This document shows, one piece after another, positions 19,202 to 29,830 of a stretch of 64,000 nucleotides of DNA. The DNA is from Halomonas sp. McH1-25. GTDB lineage: Bacteria > Pseudomonadota > Gammaproteobacteria > Pseudomonadales > Halomonadaceae. Position numbers and translations under genes: made by a program. The notes below the pieces were generated by a model. The model had not been told where the DNA came from and did not search any database. It saw nothing but the letters and a program-made list of their open reading frames with translations. Where the stretch lies: contig NZ_JAKRFI010000004.1 in the NCBI RefSeq assembly GCF_022348165.1, forward strand, positions 62,001 to 126,000, given 5' to 3'. How positions within the stretch are numbered: the stretch's first letter is position 1; the number at the start of each line of letters is the position of its first letter.

Positions 19202-19755
19202 GCGGAGCCGAAGTAGCGCTCGCGATCTTCCTCGCCGATATCGCTGATATGCAAGGGAAACACCGCGCCGCGCCGGTCGGCAAAGTAATGGCGCAAGGTT
19301 CGCTCGATGGTGGGAAAGGCCAGTTCGTCCCAAGGGATCTCGTCCTCGGCGAACATCGCCACTTCCAAGCTTTCGGGGCCAGCGGCGAAACCGCCCTGGA
19401 GATCGGCCAGGAAGATCATGTAGACCTGATTGATGTGCGGCAGATTGATCAGCGTGTACAGGTCATGGATTTCGACCCGGGCACAGGCTTCTTCCCAGGT
19501 TTCACGGGCCGCCGCCTCGAGTGTCGTCTCGGCGTTTTCCATGAATCCTGCCGGCAGGGTCCAGTAGCCCTTGCGCGGCGCGATGGCCCGCCGACACAAC
19601 AGCACACGCCCATCGCATACCGGCAGCGTGCCGGCCACGATACGCGGGTTCTGGTAGTGGATGGTACCGCAGTCGTCGCACAGGTAGCGCAGGCGATCGT
19701 CGCCTTCGGGAATCGCGAAACGCACACGTTGGCCACAATGGCTGCAGAAATTCAT
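19198..19755 (-). CDS. Nudix hydrolase with N-terminal zinc ribbon (NADH pyrophosphatase-like)
   Basis: A 185-residue protein. A zinc ribbon has two CxxC pairs (FCSHCG and LCDDCG, residues about 3-30), followed by a Nudix box with GFMENAETTLEAAARETWEE in order (the REtWEE core is intact). Such short zinc-ribbon Nudix proteins hydrolyse nucleoside diphosphate derivatives; the substrate is unknown. I chose the ATG at 19755, preceded by GAGG, over the GTG six bases upstream. Confidence 0.88.
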   Translation of the reverse strand: MNFCSHCGQRVRFAIPEGDDRLRYLCDDCGTIHYQNPRIVAGTLPVCDGRVLLCRRAIAPRKGYWTLPAGFMENAETTLEAAARETWEEACARVEIHDLYTLINLPHINQVYMIFLADLQGGFAAGPESLEVAMFAEDEIPWDELAFPTIERTLRHYFADRRGAVFPLHISDIGEEDRERYFGSA

Positions 19756-19826
19756 GGACACCTCGCGACTTGGCTTGACGCTTACCGGGGGGCTGGGTAC
19801 AAGGAACGAAACCCGACGGATGCTCC

Positions 19827-20468
19827 ATGTTAGATAAACTCCACGAACGCCTGCAAGCGCATCGCCCGCGCAAGCTCAGCCCGGCGCTTCGTCAGGCCGC
19901 CGTGCTGATCCCCATCGTCGAGCACGATGAACCGACGCTGCTTTTTACCCGGCGTGCGGCCCATCTCAAGCAGCATGGCGGTCAGGTGGCCTTCCCCGGG
20001 GGCAAGCGCGATCCCGAGGACCCCGACCTGCTGACCACGGCATTGCGCGAGGCCCAGGAGGAGATCGCCCTGTCGCCCCGGCGCGTGCGCATGCTCGGCC
20101 AGTTGGGCGATCTGATTTCGCTGCATGGCTTGCGTGTCACACCGTTCGTCGGCCTGATTCCTCCCGGTCTGTCGCTACGTCCCGAGCCGGGCGAGCTGGA
20201 CACCATCTTCGAAGTCCCGCTATCGCTGTTTCTCGAGGACCGGCGCAGCCACACCGACGTCATCGTCGCCGGAGGCCGTACCTTGTACGTGCCCAGCTAT
20301 GAAGCGCAGGGTCATGTCATCTGGGGACTATCGGCAATGATGCTGGTGGAACTGTTGGCGGAAGGATTCGGCAAGCCGATCAGCCTCGATCACGCTCCAC
20401 CGGGCAGCCGCCTGAATTATCGTCCGGAACGGCAGCGCGCCGTTCCGGACATCGACACCGACGCATAA
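19827..20468 (+). CDS. CoA pyrophosphatase (Nudix, NudL-like)
   Basis: A 213-residue Nudix hydrolase with the CoA-specific pattern LLFTRRAAHLKQHGGQVAFP directly before the Nudix box GGKRDPED...REAQEEI. This is the signature of the NudL/Nudt7-type CoA diphosphatases, which cut CoA into phosphopantetheine and 3',5'-ADP. The C-terminal ~25 residues are polar and not conserved. The next gene begins eight bases after its stop, so they are probably co-transcribed. Confidence 0.9.
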   Translation: MLDKLHERLQAHRPRKLSPALRQAAVLIPIVEHDEPTLLFTRRAAHLKQHGGQVAFPGGKRDPEDPDLLTTALREAQEEIALSPRRVRMLGQLGDLISLHGLRVTPFVGLIPPGLSLRPEPGELDTIFEVPLSLFLEDRRSHTDVIVAGGRTLYVPSYEAQGHVIWGLSAMMLVELLAEGFGKPISLDHAPPGSRLNYRPERQRAVPDIDTDA

Positions 20469-20476
20469 GGTCATTG

Positions 20477-21151
20477 ATGAACGCGACTCTCATGGTACCC
20501 GGCGGTCTGAGCGGGTTGGATGGCAATGCCGTGTCGCAACTGGTCGACGGCTTGGTCGAGCAAGGTTGGTTCGCGGGCGAACGTTTCATCGACACCACGT
20601 TATGCCGGTCCCTGCACGACGAGCTTCAGCGGCTTTCCGCCAACCAGGCGCTGAGCGAGGCGGGCATCGGCCGTGGCGATCAGCATCGGCTGCGCCGCGA
20701 TATCCGTGGCGACGCCATTCACTGGCTCGATCGCGAAAGCCAGGCGCAGCGCCACTACTTGGCGTTGATGGCGGAACTTCAGCAGCAGATCAACCGCGCA
20801 CTCTACCTGGGCCTGTTCGAATTCGAGGCGCATTTCGCCGAGTATCCGCCCGGCGCCTTCTACAAGCGCCATGTCGACAGCTTCCAGGGCCGTGCCAACC
20901 GCGTCATCTCCACGGTGCTCTACCTCAACCCGGACTGGCCCGACGACGGCGGCGGTGAAATGGCAGTCTATGCCGAGGACGACGAGACTCGCGAAGTGGC
21001 GCGTGTCCGCCCCGAAGCCGGCACGTTCATGTGCTTCCTCTCCGACCGCATCCCGCACGCCGTGCTGCCGACCCGCTATCCGCGGGCCAGCATCGCCGGC
21101 TGGTTCCGGCGCAACGCCTCGCTGGGCGGACGCATCGACCCGGCGCGTTAG
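20477..21151 (+). CDS. 2-oxoglutarate/Fe(II)-dependent dioxygenase (prolyl 4-hydroxylase-like)
   Basis: A 224-residue double-stranded beta-helix oxygenase. The iron triad is visible as His132 and Asp134 (RHVDSF) and His194 (IPHAV), with Arg203 in PRASIAGWF as the likely 2-oxoglutarate anchor. YPPGAFYKRH and STVLYLN match the prolyl 4-hydroxylase (P4Hc) branch. The substrate is unknown. The ATG at 20477 is preferred to the TTG three bases upstream. It is paired with the CoA pyrophosphatase gene and convergent with an MFS gene, overlapping it at the stops. Confidence 0.87.
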   Translation: MNATLMVPGGLSGLDGNAVSQLVDGLVEQGWFAGERFIDTTLCRSLHDELQRLSANQALSEAGIGRGDQHRLRRDIRGDAIHWLDRESQAQRHYLALMAELQQQINRALYLGLFEFEAHFAEYPPGAFYKRHVDSFQGRANRVISTVLYLNPDWPDDGGGEMAVYAEDDETREVARVRPEAGTFMCFLSDRIPHAVLPTRYPRASIAGWFRRNASLGGRIDPAR

Positions 21152-22536
21152 CGCGACTCCACCGGACGGGAATGCGGCTTGCCGTCCTCCTCGTCGATAT
21201 ACTCGATGATCAAGTCTTCGCGACGCGGTGGGCCGTGAAGCGGCTCGGCGACGGCCACCTCGGGCACTGCCTGTGACAGGTCCTCGGCATGCTCGTGCTC
21301 GATGGCGCCCTGGACCAGTGCGTCGGTGACGTTGAGCTCGGCGCCGACGACGGACATCGGCGGATTGGGCGTGAACGGCGCCATGGGAAGCGGTGCGGGA
21401 CGCTGGCTACGCCGCCAGGTAAAGAAGACCGCCAGGAAACCGCCCAGCCCCGCCAACGCCCAAAACAGTCCACCATCCCCCATGCCACTCATCAACGGCG
21501 TGATCAGCGGTGGACTGACCGTCGAACCGACGGCATTGATCAGCAACAGGCCCTGGCTCATGCGCACCAACGCACCGGCCGGCGCCCGATCGGCGGCGTG
21601 GCTGACCGCGACCGGATAGATGGCAAACGTCCCGCCGCCGAGCAGGAACAGCATGCCCGCCAGCGCCCATGGCAGGTCGGAAAACAGCAGCACGCCAAGC
21701 GAGATCATGGCAGTGGCCAGGCCAACCAGGATCAACACCAACTGGCGATCGTGTCGGTCGGACCAGCGCCCGATGGGATACTGCAACAGCATGCCGCCCA
21801 GCACCACGACGGCCATCATCTGACCGATCTGTTCGACGGCGAAGCCGGTCCGCTGCAGGTAGAGCGGCAACAGGCTATAGATGGCGGCGATCGCCAGGCC
21901 GGAGCCGAAGCAACCCATGACCCCGGTGGGTGTGAGCATGATCAGACGCAGCGGCGGCAAGGGTTCGGCATGCTCGATCAGCGGCGACACCCGCGGAATC
22001 ACGGCCATGGGCAGCACCGACAGCGAGGCCAGCATGCCGATGACCATGAACGGTACCGCTTCGCCTGCGGCATCGGTGACGCCCAACATCAGCTGACCGA
22101 CCACGCCCGCGGCATACAACGAAATCATGTACAGCGCCAGCAATCGTCCACGCACCTTGGTGTCCGAGGCAGTCAGCAACCAGCTTTCGATGACCAGGTA
22201 GACGCCCACCGTGGCCCAACCACCGATCAGGCGCAGCACGAACCAGGCCCAGGGCTCCAGCCACAGTCCCTGCAGCAGCACGGTGATGGCTACCAGCGAC
22301 GCAAAACAGGCATAGGCACGAATGTGCCCGATGCGCAGCAGCAGGCGATCGTTGAGCACCGCCCCAATCGCCAGGCCAATGAAGTAAGCGGACGACACCC
22401 AGCCGATGACCACCGCCGACTCGCCGGCAGCATCGAGTCGCAGGGTGATCAGCGTGGCCAAAAAACCGTTGCCGATACCGAGAATGAACAGCCCCAACAA
22501 CGGGGCCAGCGCCATGGCCAATAACTGCCGCGACAT
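21148..22536 (-). CDS. MFS transporter, YcaD-like
   Basis: A 462-residue carrier with twelve predicted helices. RLIGGWATVGVYLVIESWLL and GRLLALYMISLYAAGVVGQ resemble the YcaD subfamily of the major facilitator superfamily. An unusual ~75-residue polar, acidic C-terminal tail ends YIDEEDGKPHSRPVESR. The substrate is unknown. The start at 22536 follows GAGG at nine bases; the frame is open further upstream through a GC-rich hairpin (22573-22633) and I do not include it. Confidence 0.85.
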   Translation of the reverse strand: MSRQLLAMALAPLLGLFILGIGNGFLATLITLRLDAAGESAVVIGWVSSAYFIGLAIGAVLNDRLLLRIGHIRAYACFASLVAITVLLQGLWLEPWAWFVLRLIGGWATVGVYLVIESWLLTASDTKVRGRLLALYMISLYAAGVVGQLMLGVTDAAGEAVPFMVIGMLASLSVLPMAVIPRVSPLIEHAEPLPPLRLIMLTPTGVMGCFGSGLAIAAIYSLLPLYLQRTGFAVEQIGQMMAVVVLGGMLLQYPIGRWSDRHDRQLVLILVGLATAMISLGVLLFSDLPWALAGMLFLLGGGTFAIYPVAVSHAADRAPAGALVRMSQGLLLINAVGSTVSPPLITPLMSGMGDGGLFWALAGLGGFLAVFFTWRRSQRPAPLPMAPFTPNPPMSVVGAELNVTDALVQGAIEHEHAEDLSQAVPEVAVAEPLHGPPRREDLIIEYIDEEDGKPHSRPVESR

Positions 22537-22572
22537 GAAAGGAAACCTCACGCTTGTCTTGAACAAAACACA

Positions 22573-22633
22573 CGGGGCGCGTCCACGCAGGCCCATCATC
22601 AGTGAGATGGATCGCCGCCGTGAACGCGCCCCG
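22573..22633 (-). promoter_or_regulatory. Structured leader hairpin upstream of the MFS gene
   Basis: CGGGGCGCGT (22573-22582) pairs with ACGCGCCCCG (22624-22633), extended inward by CACG/CGTG past one mismatch; a further CCATC/GATGG pairing lies inside. On the minus strand the hairpin is followed by TGTGTTTTGTTC, then the ribosome-binding site of the MFS gene. It looks like an attenuator or structured 5' UTR. It does not match a riboswitch class I know. Confidence 0.45.
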
Positions 22634-22804
22634 GAGAAAAAACGCTGCCGGCTCGCCAACGTTGTGCCGAGCCAGGATTTGCGCGGCGAAATATAGCCCC
22701 ACGCCAGCCGCCGGGCAACGCTTTTTTCGCCTCAGCACGCACGCCTTACGCCACCTCGATCACCATTGTAGAAGATGCTAATTGACTCAGCGCCATGCAA
22801 CGCT

Positions 22805-23464
22805 TCAGGCGCTGGATAAAGGTTTACGCAGCAGCGCCACATCGGCGGCAGGAAACTCGACCTGCATGCCCAGACGCACGGCGAGCCACTCGAATGTCGC
22901 CTCGCTGAAGAAACTGACATGGGTCGGATCGAGAATATAGTGCCAGCGGGCGAAGTCTTCCCGGGTACGGACACGTTTGGTCATCAGTCCCAGCCAGCCG
23001 CCCGGGGCGAGCCGGTCGGCCAGCTGGGCAAGCACCCGGCCCGGCTCGGCCAGATGCTCGACGACTTCGCTGGCGGTAATGAAGTCATAGCTCGCCTCGA
23101 GCACCTGACGGTCCGGCACATAATAGACGTCATAAAGTGCCATGGAGTGCCCCGCCTCTTCGAACATCACCGACAGCGTCGGCCCGGGTCCGCAACCGAA
23201 GTCCAGACCGTGGCTTCCCGCTGCCAGGCGCTCGTTCAGCGGTGCGAACAGGCGCGCCAGGAAACGCCGATAGCCCATGTCCTCGGGAGAGTTTTCGTGG
23301 CAGTCGTAGACGGCCTTCTCGTCATCGGGCGACAGGTGCTGTCCACGTTCGACGAACACCAGTTGGCAGATCTGGCAGTGCCAGTAATCACGACGGCTGT
23401 CGCCATGGTAATGGCGAATGTGCATTTCCCCGCACAGGGGGCACGACAGGGGCATGGATGACAT
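22805..23464 (-). CDS. SAM-dependent methyltransferase with N-terminal zinc-ribbon-like segment
   Basis: A 219-residue protein. Two CxxC pairs (CPLCG and CQICQ, about residues 8-35) suggest a zinc ribbon, followed by a class I methyltransferase core: motif I GLDFGCGPGPTL, then ITASEVVEHLAEP and LAPGGWLGLMTKR. The THVSFFSEATFEWLA end is typical of methyltransferases of the type 11/23 group. The target is unknown. ATG 23464 follows AAGGAT; an ATG nine bases further in is possible. It is divergent from the VOC gene. Confidence 0.87.
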   Translation of the reverse strand: MSSMPLSCPLCGEMHIRHYHGDSRRDYWHCQICQLVFVERGQHLSPDDEKAVYDCHENSPEDMGYRRFLARLFAPLNERLAAGSHGLDFGCGPGPTLSVMFEEAGHSMALYDVYYVPDRQVLEASYDFITASEVVEHLAEPGRVLAQLADRLAPGGWLGLMTKRVRTREDFARWHYILDPTHVSFFSEATFEWLAVRLGMQVEFPAADVALLRKPLSSA

Positions 23465-23498
23465 CGTATCCTTGAAGAAAACAGTCACGGAGTACGCC

Positions 23499-23882
23499 AT
23501 GTTAACCGGCCCGGATCATCTGGTCGTCACCGTCGCGGATATTCCCGTCGCGGTGGATTTCTACACGCGCGTACTGGGTCTGGAAGCGCGTTATCGCGAT
23601 AACGAGCGGGTGGACCTGATGCTCGGCGATATGGCGCTGCGCCTGCATCACTGCGATACCGCGGTCAGCCCCAAGGCCACGCATCCCACCCCCGGCAGCA
23701 TCGACCTGTGCGTAAGAAGCGTGCTTCCCCTCGATGAAGTGCAGGCTCATCTGAGCGCGCTGCAGATTCCCATCGAGGCTGGCCCGGTTTCCCGTCAGGG
23801 CGCCAACGGTGCCATCGTGTCGCTCTACCTGCGCGACCCCGACGGCAACCTGATCGAAATCTGTCGGCCGGAGCGCGGCTGA
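23499..23882 (+). CDS. VOC-family (glyoxalase/dioxygenase-fold) protein
   Basis: A 127-residue vicinal-oxygen-chelate protein with two beta-alpha-beta-beta-beta modules: DHLVVTVADIPVAVDFYTRVLGLE at the start and SLYLRDPDGNLIEICRP at the end. The likely metal ligands are His in DHLVV, a His in MALRLH, and Glu in LIEI. The family includes glyoxalases, dioxygenases and resistance proteins; the substrate is unknown. The ATG at 23499 follows ACGGAG; an earlier frame opening at 23418 overlaps the divergent methyltransferase gene. Confidence 0.87.
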   Translation: MLTGPDHLVVTVADIPVAVDFYTRVLGLEARYRDNERVDLMLGDMALRLHHCDTAVSPKATHPTPGSIDLCVRSVLPLDEVQAHLSALQIPIEAGPVSRQGANGAIVSLYLRDPDGNLIEICRPERG

Positions 23883-23931
23883 CCCTCATGCCGGGTATAA
23901 TGACCGTCCCATTGATTCGCTTCGTGGAGCC

Positions 23932-24861
23932 ATGAGCCAGACCGATTCCGCTTCGTCCATCCAGGCCAAGGCCATCGCCGCGACATGGCGCGCGCTATCG
24001 TCATGTTCGCTATCCGCCCTTTGGCGTCTGGCGCGCCTGCTCGGGCCGTTGGTCTACCGTTTCAGCCGGCGTGAGCGCCAGGTTACCGACATCAACCTGC
24101 GTGAAGTCTTTCCCGAGCTGCCCCCCGACCGGCGTCGCGCCCAAGGGCGGCAGAGCATGGTTCACTCCACCGCCACCATGCTGGAACTGGGGTTTGCCTG
24201 GATGGCCTCTCCCCAGCGCGTCGAGGCCTCGGTGCGCGCCGTGCACGGGCGCGAACTGCTCGACGACGCGCGGGCCGAAGGCCGCGGCGTGATCGTCCTG
24301 GCGCCGCACTACGGCAACTGGGAAATCCTCAACTTCTGGCTATCGAGTCATTTCCCCTTCACCGCGATGTACGAACCGCCCAAGATCGCCGGGCTCGATC
24401 CGGTCATTCGTCACGGCCGCGAGCGCATGGGCGCCAGTCTGGTGCCCACCAATCCGCGCGGTGTCGCTTCGCTGCTCAAGGCGCTCAAGCGTAGCGAAGC
24501 CGTCGGCATCCTGCCCGACCAGGTACCCAGTTGGGGCAGTGGCGTATTCGCCGATTTTTTCCATCGTCCCGCCTATACCGCCACATTGCTGCCCAAGCTG
24601 GTCGCCCGCACCCAGGCCCGGGTGGTGACCGGCGTCGCCAAGCGGCGCAACGGTCACGGCTTCGACATTCATTTTCTCGCCGCCGACGAGCGCGTCTATG
24701 CCGCCGACGAGGCCATCTCGGCACGTGGCGTCAATGCCAGCGTGGAAGCCGCCATCGATCTGGATCCTGTACAGTATCAATGGGAGTACAAGCGTTATCG
24801 CAAAACGCCCGAGGAAGAACAGGGGCATCCGGAATTTCGGCGCTTCCGGCTCTATCGCTAA
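23932..24861 (+). CDS. Lysophospholipid/lipid A acyltransferase (LpxL/LpxM-like), second copy
   Basis: A 309-residue lipid A-type acyltransferase with HX4E (HYGNWE, residues 126-131) in APHYGNWEILNF and the family blocks VPTNPRGVASLLKALKR and GILPDQVPSWGSGVFADFF. LpxM-type enzymes use HX4E while the copy at 7514 has HX4D, so the two may add different secondary acyl chains. It could equally be an ornithine-lipid or other lysophospholipid acyltransferase. GTGGAG precedes the ATG. Confidence 0.83.
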   Translation: MSQTDSASSIQAKAIAATWRALSSCSLSALWRLARLLGPLVYRFSRRERQVTDINLREVFPELPPDRRRAQGRQSMVHSTATMLELGFAWMASPQRVEASVRAVHGRELLDDARAEGRGVIVLAPHYGNWEILNFWLSSHFPFTAMYEPPKIAGLDPVIRHGRERMGASLVPTNPRGVASLLKALKRSEAVGILPDQVPSWGSGVFADFFHRPAYTATLLPKLVARTQARVVTGVAKRRNGHGFDIHFLAADERVYAADEAISARGVNASVEAAIDLDPVQYQWEYKRYRKTPEEEQGHPEFRRFRLYR

Positions 24862-24915
24862 GCAAGTCGCCGGTTCGGCTACACTGGGGGCAAACCGGAT
24901 TCAAGGAGTCGAATC

Positions 24916-26199
24916 ATGCCCCTACGCCGCCCCCGGGCCATTCGTGTAACGTCGACATGGACCGCTGCCGGCCTGCTCGGCGCCATGCTGGCCCTGCCCT
25001 CTGCAGGTCTGGCCCAGTCCGACACGCTGCATCCGGTCGACGTGGCCGGAACCGAGCATCGCCTCAACGTACCGGGGGACGTGCAGGTCGAGAAGGTCAC
25101 GGCCTTGGATGCTCCGCGCATGATCAGCATCGGCCCGGGCGGCGAGATGTTCATCGGCTCCAATGCCTCCAAGATCTATCGCCTGGCTCCACCCTACGAT
25201 CAGGCCGAGACTCTGGCCGAGTTCGACGCCTACCCCAACAGCGTGGTGCAGCGCGGCGATTATCTTTACGTCGCCACCACCGCTGCCTTGCTACGTGCCC
25301 CCTACGCTACCGGCCAGTCACTATCGCGCAGCGATTTCTCGGTCTACGCCGAGCTGCCCGGCGGCGGCGGACACGACACTCGTACGCTGACGGTCGGGCC
25401 GGACGACCGGCTCTACGTATCGCTGGGCATCCAAGGCAACTGCTCCGACCAGTACATCGGCGAGGGCTATGACTTCGAGGATCGCCGTGGCGGCATTCTG
25501 GTGCTCGATGAAAACGGCGACTCGCCGCAATGGCAGGCCTACGCCAGCGGCCTGCGCAACCCGGTCGGTCTCGCCTGGGACGATACGGGCACGCTCTATG
25601 CCATCAACAATGGCCCCGACCACTGGGGATACGAGGCCCCAGGCGAAGTCCTGGTTCGCGCCGAACGAGGCAGCTTTCATGGCATGCCGTGGTTTCAGTG
25701 GGTGGACGGCGAGTTCCAGCGCGACGATTGCATTGCCAGCGAGCCGCCGCGCCCGGCCAGCGAGATTCCCGAACCGGTGGCGACCTTACCCGCCCGCAGC
25801 GCCCCGCTGGGCCTGGACTTTCTGCCCGAGGGCAGCATGCTGCCCCTCGATGCAGTCACCGCCGTGCATGGCAGTTGGGGAACCCAGCCCGACGGTAGCG
25901 CCGCCGGCGACCCCTCAACCCGCCGCGAGCCGCGCATTGCCGGCATCGTCATCGATGCGCAGGGCAACGGTCAGGTCAGCGACCTGATCACCGGTTTCCA
26001 GGACGACCGGGGCAATCGCTGGGCGCGCCCTGCCGGGATTGCCTTCGGGCCGGACAGGGCACTGTATTTCACCTCGAACAGCGGCGAGACCGGCCTCTAC
26101 CGAGTGACCTTCGGCGGCGGCCCTGTCGGCGCCGAACCTAGACTGCTCGATACGGCCACCGGCACCAACACAGGACAGGACAAGGCGCCAAGCTCGTAA
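24916..26199 (+). CDS. PQQ-dependent sugar (sorbosone/glucose) dehydrogenase-like beta-propeller, exported
   Basis: A 427-residue protein with a clear signal peptide (basic start, hydrophobic 15-30, ending GLAQ). Repeated blade motifs follow (ISIGPGGEMFIGS, LTVGPDDRLYVSLG, GLRNPVGLAWDDTGTLYAINNG, AGIAFGPDRALYF). These match the soluble glucose/sorbosone dehydrogenase family, which acts in the periplasm with PQQ. The substrate is unknown and no pqq genes are nearby. A short Thr/Gly/Lys tail ends the protein. AAGGAG precedes the ATG. Confidence 0.85.
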   Translation: MPLRRPRAIRVTSTWTAAGLLGAMLALPSAGLAQSDTLHPVDVAGTEHRLNVPGDVQVEKVTALDAPRMISIGPGGEMFIGSNASKIYRLAPPYDQAETLAEFDAYPNSVVQRGDYLYVATTAALLRAPYATGQSLSRSDFSVYAELPGGGGHDTRTLTVGPDDRLYVSLGIQGNCSDQYIGEGYDFEDRRGGILVLDENGDSPQWQAYASGLRNPVGLAWDDTGTLYAINNGPDHWGYEAPGEVLVRAERGSFHGMPWFQWVDGEFQRDDCIASEPPRPASEIPEPVATLPARSAPLGLDFLPEGSMLPLDAVTAVHGSWGTQPDGSAAGDPSTRREPRIAGIVIDAQGNGQVSDLITGFQDDRGNRWARPAGIAFGPDRALYFTSNSGETGLYRVTFGGGPVGAEPRLLDTATGTNTGQDKAPSS

Positions 26200-26248
26200 C
26201 ATTGTTAAAGGAGTGAGACACTAGGTTTTTCGATTGCGGAGCCAGACG

Positions 26249-26647
26249 ATGACGCAAACGTCGCCCAATGCCCAAGAAACTCCCCAGGAAGAGCCGCAGG
26301 AACAACAACATGCAAGACAGCAGGACATCACTATTCCCCAGGTGATCTACGTGCTGTATCTGGCCGGCCTGATCACCGTCAATGCCACCCTGCTGGTCGG
26401 TGTGGTCATGGCTTACGTCTACCGGGGCGATGCGCCGCGCTGGCTGCGCGCCCATTACCGTTACCAGATCCGGACCTTCTGGATCGGTCTGGTCTACTCC
26501 ATCGCTGCCTTCTTTCTCAGTCTCGTTGCGGTGGGTGCACTGGCCTGGCCCTTGTTGGCCGTCTGGCTGGTCGTGCGCTGCGTGATCGGCCTGCGCGACG
26601 TGCGCCGGCGCCGCTCGCCGGCCAATCCCTATAGCTGGCTGTGGTGA
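26249..26647 (+). CDS. DUF4870-like small membrane protein
   Basis: A 132-residue protein. A Gln/Glu-rich soluble N-terminus (1-26) is followed by three hydrophobic segments (about 28-52, 70-92, 93-112) and a basic end. YRGDAPRWLRAHYRYQIRTFW between the first two is the DUF4870-type pattern. No function is known. The start at 26249 follows CGGAG; a TTG 15 bases upstream is also open. It is probably transcribed with the sugar dehydrogenase 50 bases upstream. Confidence 0.8.
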   Translation: MTQTSPNAQETPQEEPQEQQHARQQDITIPQVIYVLYLAGLITVNATLLVGVVMAYVYRGDAPRWLRAHYRYQIRTFWIGLVYSIAAFFLSLVAVGALAWPLLAVWLVVRCVIGLRDVRRRRSPANPYSWLW

Positions 26648-26726
26648 TCGCTAGACGCTACGGCGCGGGCGTAAAGCCAACTGGCAACACCGCGTCGACC
26701 TGCTAGACTACCGAACGTTATCGAAC

Positions 26727-26863
26727 GCTTGACGGGGTGCCGGTGGAGCCGGCTGAGATGACCCATGAGTGTGCTGCACTCCAGGGTCGATCCCGTAGAA
26801 CCTGATCCGGGTAATTTCCTGTCTTCGAGCAAGAAGGAAAGTGTACCGGCGTAGGGATCAAGC
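26727..26863 (+). promoter_or_regulatory. TPP riboswitch upstream of tenA
   Basis: The THI-element core is visible: a GCTTGA/TCAAGC closing helix (26727-26732 with 26858-26863), GGGGTGCC, GGCTGAGATGACCC, GAACCTGATCCGGGTAAT and CCGGCGTAGGGA. The L5 region between GTAAT and CCGG carries an extra ~28 bases that can form its own small hairpin (TTCC with GGAA, CTT with AAG). It senses thiamin pyrophosphate and would turn tenA off. The tenA start is 76 bases downstream. Confidence 0.93.
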
Positions 26864-26938
26864 TTGGGTAGACCTTCCCTTCGCGAGATTCCCTGCGTGC
26901 CATTTCGCGGCGCCCAAGCGCCACGACAGGAGCACGAC

Positions 26939-27604
26939 GTGACTTACCGCTTTGCCGACCTCAAGACCGCCTGCCAGGCCGACTGGCGCGCCTACTGCGA
27001 ACATGACTTCGTCACTCGGTTGGGCGCCGGCACTCTCGCGCCCGAGGCGTTTCGCCATTACCTGCAGCAGGACTACCTGTTTCTGATCCACTTCGCTCGC
27101 GCCTATGCGCTGGCGGCCTACAAGAGCCGTACGCTGGCCGAGCTGCGCCAGGCCTACGATGGGCTCAGAACCATCCTCGATGTGGAACTCGATCTGCATA
27201 TCGGTTACTGCCGCGAGTGGGGAATCAGCGAGGACGACCTGGCCAAGCTCCCCGAAGCCCGTGCCACGTTGGCCTATACCCGCTACGTGCTGGATACCGG
27301 CAACCGTGGCGATCTGCTCGATCTGCATGTCGCCCTGGCCCCGTGCCTGATCGGCTACGGCGAGATCACCAACTGGCTCAATGCCCAACCGTTCACACGC
27401 CATGACGGCAACCCTTACGCCGACTGGATCACCATGTACGCCAGTGACGAGTTTCAGCAGGCGATGCATGCCGAAACCGCCTGGCTGGACGAGCGCCTTG
27501 CAACGCTCGATGCCGCGCGTTTCGAACAACTCGTCACGATCTTCCGTGACGCCACCCGACTGGAGATCGATTTCTGGCAGATGGGGCTGGATCAGTCCGT
27601 CTGA
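26939..27604 (+). CDS. tenA: TenA-family thiaminase II / aminopyrimidine aminohydrolase
   Basis: A 221-residue TenA protein that salvages the pyrimidine part of damaged thiamin, releasing HMP. Active-site residues of the TenA_C type are all present: Asp45 (QQDYLF), Cys136 (LAPCLIGYGEI), Tyr140 and Glu209 (EIDFWQM). The start is GTG at 26939, preceded by AGGAG; the open frame begins at 26864 but overlaps the leader. A TPP riboswitch upstream and thiC downstream fit a role in HMP supply. Confidence 0.93.
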   Translation: MTYRFADLKTACQADWRAYCEHDFVTRLGAGTLAPEAFRHYLQQDYLFLIHFARAYALAAYKSRTLAELRQAYDGLRTILDVELDLHIGYCREWGISEDDLAKLPEARATLAYTRYVLDTGNRGDLLDLHVALAPCLIGYGEITNWLNAQPFTRHDGNPYADWITMYASDEFQQAMHAETAWLDERLATLDAARFEQLVTIFRDATRLEIDFWQMGLDQSV

Positions 27605-27619
27605 GCCCTCTGCCGAAAG

Positions 27620-27667
27620 CCGGGCGTGATTGATTGCCCGGACAATCCGGCGCCGCCAAGCGGCGCC
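27620..27667 (+). repeat. Two tandem hairpins between tenA and the thiC riboswitch
   Basis: CCGGGC/GCCCGG (27620-27625 with 27636-27641) and GGCGCCGC/GCGGCGCC (27649-27656 with 27660-27667) fill the gap after tenA. Neither is followed by a T-run. They could reduce read-through so that each gene depends on its own riboswitch. Confidence 0.45.
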
Positions 27668-27670
27668 ATC

Positions 27671-29767
<2,097 letters not shown>

Positions 29768-29794
29768 ACGGAAAAGGGCTGAACACCAGACGGC

Positions 29795-29826
29795 ACGCGC
29801 CGGTCATCGACCGGCGCGTTTTCGTT
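29795..29826 (+). terminator. Rho-independent terminator after thiC
   Basis: ACGCGCCGGTC (29795-29805) and GACCGGCGCGT (29809-29819) form a perfect 11-bp stem with loop ATC, followed by TTTCGTT. It lies between thiC and the convergent ATPase gene. Confidence 0.85.
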
Positions 29827-29830
29827 GGCG

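Noticed and set aside
22573-22633. Fluoride or other known riboswitch in the MFS leader
   Set aside because: CTGATGATGG recalls part of the fluoride motif, but the surrounding helices and conserved bases do not match; kept only as an unclassified hairpin.
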